DNA from: Methanobacterium sp.
GTDB lineage: Archaea > Methanobacteriota > Methanobacteria > Methanobacteriales > Methanobacteriaceae
NCBI GenBank assembly: GCA_015661405.1
Contig: JACWMK010000063.1
Span: 1 to 11,006, forward strand
Length of the DNA: 11,006 nucleotides
Direction: 5' to 3'
Made by a program: the position numbers and the translations under genes. Of this stretch, positions 1 through 5,905 are shown piece by piece. The notes under the pieces are model-generated. The model saw only the letters and a list, made by a program, of their open reading frames with translations, was not told the origin of the DNA and searched no databases. Positions within the stretch are counted from its first letter, which is position 1. The number at the start of each line of letters is the position of its first letter.

Positions 1-105
1 AAATCAGCGGCAAAAACCACATATATAAGTGTACTTTTAGCAGGTCTAATAGCATCTAAACTAAAACCGGATAACAAACAACTACAGCAACTCGCTGAAA
101 TGTAA
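1..105 (+). CDS. C-terminal fragment of an unidentified protein (5' end outside the window)
   Basis: Frame 1 is open from the first base and ends at a TAA at 103-105, giving 34 residues that finish in QLQQLAEM. The other two plus-strand frames hit stops by 28 and 59, so this is the best reading. The fragment has a short aliphatic stretch (VLLAGLIASKL) followed by a polar, Gln-rich tail that would form a helix. I do not recognise the family and assign no function. It converges on the minus-strand nth operon and is separated from it by 107 nt of AT-rich DNA. The base composition is similar to the neighbouring genes, which makes a real gene end plausible, but a 34-residue open frame alone is weak evidence. 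Confidence 0.5.
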   Translation, partial: KSAAKTTYISVLLAGLIASKLKPDNKQLQQLAEM

Positions 106-127
106 AAACCTAACACCCTATAAATTA

Positions 128-150
128 AATAAATAAAATTTATTATTGTT
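128..150 (+). terminator. possible terminator of the left-edge gene
   Basis: A 7-bp inverted repeat (AATAAAT at 128-134, ATTTATT at 138-144) is followed by a T-rich stretch, 23 nt after the stop codon at 105. It is composed only of A and T, so the hairpin is weak. Archaeal termination relies mainly on T-rich tracts, so the T-rich part may matter more than the stem. Confidence 0.25.
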
Positions 151-183
151 ATATTAATAAAACAAAAATGATTAATTCTGAAC

Positions 184-200
184 TAAAAAAAAATTAAAAA
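184..200 (-). terminator. oligo-T terminator of the valS-aroA-GTPase-nth operon
   Basis: The plus strand reads A9-TT-A5 here, so the minus-strand transcript of nth meets two T runs (T5, then T9) starting 13 nt beyond its stop codon. Runs of U without a strong hairpin are the usual intrinsic terminator in archaea. The convergent gene on the left makes an efficient stop here expected. Confidence 0.5.
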
Positions 201-212
201 TTATAATAGATT

Positions 213-845
213 CTATGGGATCATATCATGGTAATAGTCACACCAGTCATTTATAGGGCATTTATCATGTAATGGACTTACTGGTTGGCATATAGTCTGC
301 CCGAATTGTACTAATAAATCATTAAGTTCAATCCAGTAATCTTTAGGAATTACTTTCATCAATTCTATTTCAGTTTGCTCTGGAGTTCTAGTCTCAACTA
401 AACCTAATCTATTACTTATACGATGCACATGCACATCCACGCAAACTGCAGGTTTCTTAAACCCATAAACCAATACACAGTTAGCTGTTTTCCTACCCAC
501 ACCTGGTAAGTTTAAGAGTTCATCCACATCCTCCGGCACTACCCCATCATAATCATCAAGAAGTATTTGAGAAACCATTTTTATTCTACGTGCTTTAACA
601 TGATAAAAACCAGCTTTATGTATAAGTGGCTCCAGATTTTCCACATCCGCCTCGGCAATCTCTTCAATAGTTTGATATTTAGAAAAAAGAAGCGCTGAAG
701 CCTGATCAGTATTCTCATCCCGAGTTCTCTGGGATAATATAGTACGGATCAAAACACGATAAGGATCATTACCTTCAAAAACCCTTAAATTATAACAACT
801 CTCCAATTCAGCCATAATTTTATCTATTCTCTCAGTTAAATTCAT
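213..845 (-). CDS. nth: endonuclease III, DNA glycosylase/AP lyase
   Basis: 210 residues, the usual length for endonuclease III, which removes oxidised pyrimidines from DNA and nicks the abasic site by beta-elimination (base-excision repair). The helix-hairpin-helix is LPGVGRKTAN (113-122), with the catalytic lysine at K119. The catalytic aspartate is D137 in VDVHVHR, matching the E. coli K120/D138 pair. LSQRTRDENTD (38-48) corresponds to the conserved LSAQxTD region. The C-terminal iron-sulphur loop keeps the spacing X6-X2-X5 but reads C186, H193, C196, C202: the second cysteine is histidine, so the cluster would need Cys3-His ligation or be altered. It is the last gene of the minus-strand operon, starting 17 nt after the GTPase stop. 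A GAGG ribosome binding site lies about 9 nt before the ATG. The assignment is firm; only the state of the cluster is open. Confidence 0.96.
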   Translation of the reverse strand: MNLTERIDKIMAELESCYNLRVFEGNDPYRVLIRTILSQRTRDENTDQASALLFSKYQTIEEIAEADVENLEPLIHKAGFYHVKARRIKMVSQILLDDYDGVVPEDVDELLNLPGVGRKTANCVLVYGFKKPAVCVDVHVHRISNRLGLVETRTPEQTEIELMKVIPKDYWIELNDLLVQFGQTICQPVSPLHDKCPINDWCDYYHDMIP

Positions 846-862
846 TTAATAAATCCTCAATT

Positions 863-1333
863 TTACATTCCAACTAAATCTAAAAGCAAGTTTAAACCGT
901 CCATCAATCCACATCCATCTACTGCTACTGTAGGTATTATTGGGGCTTGAATTAAGCCATCATGATCTAGATCCCCTGGATTAATATCCTGTTTATTTGC
1001 AAATATAACATAAGGAATACTATTAATATTTAAACGAGTAATAATATTCCTATCAGTACTGGTTAAACCTTTAGAAGTATCAACAACTACAATAGCTCCA
1101 TCTAAATCTTGTGAGAGAATCTCACGCATGAATTTAAACCGTTCCTGACCCGGTGTTGCGAAAAGATGCACCTTCTCATCATTAATTATAACATTACCAT
1201 AATCCAATGCAATGGTGGTGCCATTATACTCAATTTTCAACTTTTTCTCACAGATATTCTCTAAAGTAGTGGTTTTACCAGAATTATAAGACCCCAATAT
1301 TACAATCTTAGTTTCCTTACTCTTAGCTTTCAT
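863..1333 (-). CDS. small Arf/MglA-like GTP-binding protein (COG2229 type)
   Basis: 156 residues forming a single Ras-like G domain. G1 is GSYNSGKTT (14-22, K20 contacts phosphates). Switch I is around GTTIALDYG (38-46). G3 is ATPGQERF (59-66), G4 is NKQD (113-116, guanine specificity), and a possible G5 is VAVDG (136-140). The TTxALDYG and TPGQERF pattern fits the prokaryotic small GTPases related to Arf, Rab and MglA rather than translation GTPases. G3 has Ala where Ras has the Mg-binding Asp. The substitution is consistent with this family, where that position is often not Asp, but GTPase rate cannot be read from sequence. There is no signal peptide, membrane segment or lipidation motif, so it is probably cytosolic. 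It lies between aroA and nth with 17-18 nt gaps. A GGGGGAT ribosome binding site precedes the ATG. Its cellular role is unknown; no partner such as a roadblock protein is encoded in the window. Confidence 0.88.
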   Translation of the reverse strand: MKAKSKETKIVILGSYNSGKTTTLENICEKKLKIEYNGTTIALDYGNVIINDEKVHLFATPGQERFKFMREILSQDLDGAIVVVDTSKGLTSTDRNIITRLNINSIPYVIFANKQDINPGDLDHDGLIQAPIIPTVAVDGCGLMDGLNLLLDLVGM

Positions 1334-1351
1334 AATTTTTTATATCCCCCA

Positions 1352-2617
1352 TTAAATCCTATGAGCTAGTTTATCCATTATTTGGGGGAAGTTGGGAAAG
1401 GATACATCATATACACTAGCATTTTTAATCCTAACCTTACCCACCTTCAAACCAATTAAATATAAAGCCATAACTAATCGATGATCATGATGAGAATCAA
1501 CTACTCCACCATTAACTCCACCCTGAATAATAAGACCATCATCTTCCTCCCTCACAATTACACCTAACTTAGCGAGTTCCATCACCGTTGTATGTATACG
1601 ATCGGTTTCCTTAAATCTTGCATGTTCCACTCCGCGAATTCTGGTGGTTCCACTGGCCATAGCACCCAAAGCAGCTACGGTAGGTAGAAGATCTGGAGTG
1701 TTGGTTAATTCAACATTAATTCCTTGAAGCTGACCCGTACTCGTTAATTTAACTTCATCCTTTTTAATTTGTACATTACAACCCATCTCCTGTACAATAT
1801 CTAATATTACCTGGTCACCCTGTTTCGATTTGGAATCTAAGTTTTTAACTGTTAAATCTGAATTTAAAGCAGCACCTGCAGCTATTAAATAAGAGGCTGA
1901 TGAATAATCTCCTTCAACATTGTATTCAGTAGCCTTATATTTTTGAGGCGTTACATGGAAGGATTTTTCAGCACTTTGATACTCCACATTTACGCCAAAT
2001 TTACGCATAATATCCAACGTCATATCCACATAGGGTTTAGAGATGAAATCACCTTGAACTTTAAGATTCACCGGATTTTGAGCGTAAGGTGCAGAAATCA
2101 GGATGGATGAAATATACTGTGAACTAACATTCCCTTTTATAGTAGATTCACCGCCATTTAAGCCGCCTTTAATGATTATGGGTGCTTTACCATTATTTCT
2201 AGTTGAGAAAAGTTTTACACCTAGTTTTTGTAGTGCTTGGATAAGATCCTGCATGGGTCTGCATCTTAAAGAATTATCACCAGTGATAACAGTATAATTA
2301 GTTGCTAAACTTGCAGCGCTGGTGATGATTCTTAAGGTAGTGCCTGAATTTTTAACATTTAATACATCATCAGGTGTTTGTAAATCTCCACCCGTACCTT
2401 TAACAATACATTCCATATTCTTAACTTCTATATCTGAGCCGAATGTACGGCAACATTCAAGAGATGCTAAAGTATCTTCTGAGTATAATGGATATTTTAA
2501 TTGAGAAGTGCCTTCCGCTAATGATGCAATGATGAAAGCTCTATGTGAATAACTTTTTGAAGGGGGAGCATTAACCACTCCCATCATATTATCAGCTCTT
2601 TGAACTTCCAATTCCAT
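1352..2617 (-). CDS. aroA: 3-phosphoshikimate 1-carboxyvinyltransferase (EPSP synthase)
   Basis: 421 residues, normal for EPSP synthase, which joins shikimate-3-phosphate and PEP in the sixth step of the shikimate pathway to chorismate and the aromatic amino acids. Substrate-binding motifs appear in order: SKSYSHR (20-26), NSGTT (90-94), RPM (120-122), SSQY (165-168), TPDLLP (307-312, D309 the likely catalytic Asp), RFKETDR (334-340, E337) and DHR (378-380). The C-terminal motif is VSFPNF, with no lysine at the position of E. coli K411. The class II enzyme of Streptococcus reads TSYPSF there, so this is a known family difference. The start is supported by GGAGAT about 8 nt upstream. It sits 19 nt after the valS stop and 18 nt before the GTPase start, inside the same operon. 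The cytosolic enzyme is certain by motif set. Confidence 0.97.
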   Translation of the reverse strand: MELEVQRADNMMGVVNAPPSKSYSHRAFIIASLAEGTSQLKYPLYSEDTLASLECCRTFGSDIEVKNMECIVKGTGGDLQTPDDVLNVKNSGTTLRIITSAASLATNYTVITGDNSLRCRPMQDLIQALQKLGVKLFSTRNNGKAPIIIKGGLNGGESTIKGNVSSQYISSILISAPYAQNPVNLKVQGDFISKPYVDMTLDIMRKFGVNVEYQSAEKSFHVTPQKYKATEYNVEGDYSSASYLIAAGAALNSDLTVKNLDSKSKQGDQVILDIVQEMGCNVQIKKDEVKLTSTGQLQGINVELTNTPDLLPTVAALGAMASGTTRIRGVEHARFKETDRIHTTVMELAKLGVIVREEDDGLIIQGGVNGGVVDSHHDHRLVMALYLIGLKVGKVRIKNASVYDVSFPNFPQIMDKLAHRI

Positions 2618-2636
2618 ATTCTTAAATCTCCAATGT

Positions 2637-5303
2637 TTAATTTATTATTTCTATTACCACATCAATATCATCAGAGTATAGTATATCAACTTTCTCCCCT
2701 GTACTGCTTATAATCTCTTTCCTGGTTTTAATATAATCACTGGTAAGTTTTAAATCATCAATTAAAATCTCTCCATACTTATTCAATGCATCCACTATTA
2801 TTTGAGGGTCATGTGATTCCAGATAATTTAAAATTTTAGGTGCATTTCCTCTGAAGTATGGTCCAATTTTGTCTTTGCGGGGAATTATCTCTACTACTTT
2901 CTCCATAATATTTGGTTGTCCCATTTCCACCTTTAAATCATTTATACGCATCGTCCCTTTAATATCATTATATAAACGATTTAACTGAAGGTGTAACCCT
3001 TCGCTATGTGTATAAATAATCACCTGTTTAAGCATTGTATTTAAAGGCATTCCTGTTGCTGATTTAAATCTCCTGATATCCCCAATTACCTTCACCCCTA
3101 ATTCTCCACGTTCTTCAACTTCTTCATTAATAAGATTTTCTTCTACCTTGGGCCAATTAGTTTCATGAATACTAACCATTTCCTTATTTAAATATTGATA
3201 AACTGACTCGGTGAAATGCGGAGTTAAAGGAGATAATAATTTTAATGAAGTAATTATAACCTGTCGAAGAGTGTATTTAACAGTTTCCTGAGATGACGCG
3301 TCTGAATCATTATAAAGTCTATATTTAACAGCTTCTATATATTCATCACAAAAATCATGCCAGATGAAAGATTGAATCTTAACCCTTGCATCAGCAAAAT
3401 TATAAGTCTCCATAGCAATTGTTACATCTCTAACTAAACGATTCAGTTTAGATAAAATCCACTGATCTAATGGATTTAAATCTTGTAAAATCATTTTTTC
3501 ATTTTTACCAATATGATAATCCTTTATATGAATATTTATGAATCTGAACGCATTCCAATATTTCCTTAAAAACTTGTAACTATGCATCACATCCTTCCAG
3601 ACGAAGGGTACATCTGATCCCGGCACACTATTTGCAGCCCATAATCGCAGCGCATCAGCACCATACTTACTTATTACTTCCTCGGGTGCTATCACGTTAC
3701 ATCGTGATTTACTCATTTTATGTCCATCATCCCCGAAAACCATACCATTAACTACCACTTCCTGGAAGGGCTTCAATCCAGTTAGGATCTTGCACCTCAA
3801 AATAGTATAAAAAGCCCAAGTTCTAATAATATCATGACCCTGTTGCCTTAAATTAGTTGGATAACGATCCAAATAATCCACATTAGGCCAACCTGCAATA
3901 ACCATTGGAGTAATACTACTATCCATCCAAGTATCTAAAACATCAACTTCACCAATAAAATCATTACAACCACAATTACATGCATTCCTTGGTTGATCCT
4001 GACTAGGATCAACTGGAAGATCACTTGCATCTGGTAGATGGATTTCTCCACATTCCTTGCAGTACCATACGGGTATTGGTGTTGCGAAGATTCTCTGCCG
4101 TGATATACACCAATCCCAATCCATTGAATCCGTCCAATTATCTAAGCGAGTTTTCATATGCTCCGGTTTCCAAGTCATATCATTAGCAGTATCCTTAATC
4201 AAATCCGTTAACTGATTAACCGCTACAAACCACTGTTTTTTAACCAATATTTCTATAGGTGTTTTACACCTCCAGCATAAACCCACATTCTGCCCTAATT
4301 TTTCCTGCTTCACCAGAAGTTCCGAAGTTTTAAGATCTGCTATAATCCTCTCTTTACATTCCTTGATGGTGCAGCCAGCATATTCACCAGCTATTTCCTT
4401 CATGGTTCCTTTTTCATCTATAGCTTCAATAATGTCTAATTCGTAACGTTTAACCCATGATACATCGGTTTTATCACCAAAAGTACAGATCATTACTGCT
4501 CCAGTTCCAAATTCCGGGTCAACATCACTATCAGTAATTAACTTCACTTTACGATTATAAATAGGAACTTCCAGATATTTACCAGCTATATCTTGGTATC
4601 GTTCATCATCAGGATGCACTGTAACTGCCACACAAGCAGATAATAATTCCGGCCTAGTGGTAGCTATAGATACTTTCCCCGGACCATCCACCTCAGGAAA
4701 TTCTAAATAATTTAGATAAGTTTCATTTTCATGATACTCCACTTCAGCAAAAGCAATAGCGGTTTCACAACGTGGACACCAGTTCACAGGATGAACAGCT
4801 TGATATATTAGTCCTTTATTATACATCTCCAGAAAGCTTAGTTGAGTCTTAAGTTTATACTCGGGAGTCATGGTCACGAATTCCCTACTCCAATCCTGAG
4901 AGAACCCTAAAGACTGCATTTGAGTCTTCATCATATCAATATTGACTCTTGTAAGGTCAATGCACATTCTACGGAACTCCTCCCGATCAACATCACTTTT
5001 TTTAATATGATGAGTTTCCTCAACTTTAACTTCAGTAGGTAAACCATGACAATCCCATCCCTGAGGGAAAAGTACATCATAACCATTCATTCTTTTAAAT
5101 CTAGCAATAAGATCCATGTAAAGCCAATTTAAAACATGACCCATATGAATAGAACCTGTAGGATAAGGTGGAGGAGTATCTATAATATATGATGGACGAT
5201 TACCATCACCAATAAACTTATATAGACCTTTCTTCTGCCAGTTATCCTGCCATTCACCTTCACTCTCGTGATCATAATCCTTTGGAATATTATTATCAGT
5301 CAT
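2637..5303 (-). CDS. valS: valyl-tRNA synthetase
   Basis: 888 residues. A class Ia aminoacyl-tRNA synthetase that charges tRNA-Val and edits misactivated threonine. The HIGH signature is HMGH (53-56) within PPPYPTGSIHMGH. The KMSKS loop is at 529-533. The CP1 editing domain lies between them and includes ATTRPELLSACVAV (214-227) and FGTGAVM (265-271). Zinc-finger-like pairs are CPRC (176-179), CWRC (343-346), CKEC (415-418) and a C-x-C-x-C cluster (442-446). QQGHDIIRTWAFYT (487-500) and the anticodon-binding helical domain (about 610-720) follow. The length fits archaeal ValRS. After KMSKS the usual Gly of SxGN is Cys (C535). It is the first gene of the minus-strand operon. The ATG is preceded by GAGGAG at 5315-5320, and divergent spacer DNA lies upstream. 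ValRS rather than IleRS or LeuRS is judged from the overall motif set and the match to archaeal ValRS. Confidence 0.96.
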   Translation of the reverse strand: MTDNNIPKDYDHESEGEWQDNWQKKGLYKFIGDGNRPSYIIDTPPPYPTGSIHMGHVLNWLYMDLIARFKRMNGYDVLFPQGWDCHGLPTEVKVEETHHIKKSDVDREEFRRMCIDLTRVNIDMMKTQMQSLGFSQDWSREFVTMTPEYKLKTQLSFLEMYNKGLIYQAVHPVNWCPRCETAIAFAEVEYHENETYLNYLEFPEVDGPGKVSIATTRPELLSACVAVTVHPDDERYQDIAGKYLEVPIYNRKVKLITDSDVDPEFGTGAVMICTFGDKTDVSWVKRYELDIIEAIDEKGTMKEIAGEYAGCTIKECKERIIADLKTSELLVKQEKLGQNVGLCWRCKTPIEILVKKQWFVAVNQLTDLIKDTANDMTWKPEHMKTRLDNWTDSMDWDWCISRQRIFATPIPVWYCKECGEIHLPDASDLPVDPSQDQPRNACNCGCNDFIGEVDVLDTWMDSSITPMVIAGWPNVDYLDRYPTNLRQQGHDIIRTWAFYTILRCKILTGLKPFQEVVVNGMVFGDDGHKMSKSRCNVIAPEEVISKYGADALRLWAANSVPGSDVPFVWKDVMHSYKFLRKYWNAFRFINIHIKDYHIGKNEKMILQDLNPLDQWILSKLNRLVRDVTIAMETYNFADARVKIQSFIWHDFCDEYIEAVKYRLYNDSDASSQETVKYTLRQVIITSLKLLSPLTPHFTESVYQYLNKEMVSIHETNWPKVEENLINEEVEERGELGVKVIGDIRRFKSATGMPLNTMLKQVIIYTHSEGLHLQLNRLYNDIKGTMRINDLKVEMGQPNIMEKVVEIIPRKDKIGPYFRGNAPKILNYLESHDPQIIVDALNKYGEILIDDLKLTSDYIKTRKEIISSTGEKVDILYSDDIDVVIEIIN

Positions 5304-5388
5304 AACTTTGATTTCTCCTCAAAAAATTTTTTTTAAATAACTATTTTTTTAGAATTAGAGTAAATTATTACGAGTCTAGTTTTAATAT

Positions 5389-5396
5389 GATATAAA
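5389..5396 (-). promoter_or_regulatory. candidate TATA box of the valS operon
   Basis: The minus strand reads TTTATATC here, preceded by a purine-rich stretch (GAAAAA) that could serve as the BRE. Transcription would start near 5366, leaving a leader of about 60 nt with the GAGGAG ribosome binding site at 5315-5320. An alternative TATA-like element (AATATATAAG on the minus strand, near 5451-5460) would give a leader of about 120 nt. In DNA this AT-rich, TATA matches are expected by chance, so the choice is tentative. Confidence 0.3.
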
Positions 5397-5484
5397 AAAT
5401 TTTTCTACTATTTGTTAACTGTTTTTAGAATCAGATATTTAATATTGACTTATATATTATTAGATTATTTTTTTTTATCTTAAC

Positions 5485-5492
5485 TATATAAA
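5485..5492 (+). promoter_or_regulatory. candidate TATA box of chaB-lig
   Basis: TATATAAA matches the archaeal TATA box well. It predicts a start near 5513 and a leader of roughly 90 nt that would include the whole inverted repeat at 5561-5592. A second TATA-like element (TATAATATAAAA, 5569-5580) lies inside that inverted repeat and would give an almost leaderless chaB mRNA. Confidence 0.35.
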
Positions 5493-5560
5493 GTTTATAA
5501 TAATTGTTCAATTTTTTTAAAGTTTAAATGTAATTCTAGGATAAATTTTATCAAATTCAA

Positions 5561-5592
5561 ACTCCAAATATAATATAAAAAGAGTTTGGAGT
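5561..5592 (+). promoter_or_regulatory. inverted repeat overlapping the chaB ribosome binding site
   Basis: ACTCCAAA (5561-5568) and TTTGGAGT (5585-5592) are perfect 8-bp complements separated by 16 nt. The right arm contains the GGAG (5588-5591) that lies 10 nt before the TTG start of chaB. The loop contains a TATA-like string. In RNA the hairpin would mask the ribosome binding site. In DNA the arms would flank a TATA box as a dyad operator. The repeat is plainly visible; its function is inferred. Confidence 0.45.
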
Positions 5593-5601
5593 GGATTTAC
5601 T

Positions 5602-5832
5602 TTGCCATATGAAAAAATAGATGATTTACCTGACAGTGTTCGAAACAATCTTCCTACCCATGCTCAGGAAATATTCTTAGAATCCTTCAACATTGCATGG
5701 GATGAATATAAAGAGCCTGAAGAACGTAGAGGAAATGCTTCACGTGAAGAGACTGCTTTTAAAGTTGCTTGGAGTGCTGTAAAAAAATCTTATTATAAAA
5801 ATAAACAATCAGGAAAATGGATTAAGAAATGA
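5602..5832 (+). CDS. chaB: ChaB family protein
   Basis: 76 residues, the same length as E. coli ChaB and close to it throughout. It has MPY at the N-terminus, DLPDSVRNNLPTHAQEIF (8-25), FNIAWDEYK (29-37), the signature RRGNASREETAFKVAW (42-57) and a basic tail ending in GKWIKK. The N-terminal MPY match supports the TTG start at 5602, and GGAG lies 10 nt upstream; there is no in-frame ATG nearby. In E. coli chaB is a neighbour of the cation antiporter gene chaA and was named a putative regulator of it, but its biochemical role is unsettled. Here there is no chaA; the next gene, 73 nt downstream on the same strand, is DNA ligase. There is no membrane segment or signal peptide, so it is a small soluble, charged helical protein. 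The family call is firm, the function unknown. Confidence 0.93.
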   Translation: MPYEKIDDLPDSVRNNLPTHAQEIFLESFNIAWDEYKEPEERRGNASREETAFKVAWSAVKKSYYKNKQSGKWIKK

Positions 5833-5858
5833 AACTCACTATAATAAATTAAAAATTT

Positions 5859-5880
5859 TTTCTGATATTTCATTTTTTAA
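5859..5880 (+). terminator. T-rich tracts between chaB and lig
   Basis: Two T6 runs (about 5859-5864 and 5875-5880) lie in the 73-nt gap after the chaB stop. They could cause partial termination, so that lig has lower or independent expression. The gap is too short to rule out co-transcription. Confidence 0.25.
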
Positions 5881-5905
5881 ATCAATAATAAGGGATGGAT
5901 AATAA

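Noticed and set aside
1..105. Attempt to assign a family to the left-edge fragment
   Set aside because: Only 34 residues are visible and none of them forms a motif I recognise; any name would be a guess.
1397..1399. EPSP synthase lacking the lysine equivalent to E. coli K411
   Set aside because: The local motif VSFPNF resembles the class II form TSYPSF, which also lacks it, so it is family variation rather than a defect.
2103..2504. Two plus-strand open frames (2103-2297 and 2322-2504)
   Set aside because: They lie antisense inside aroA, whose motifs are all intact, and their translations show no family features or ribosome binding site.
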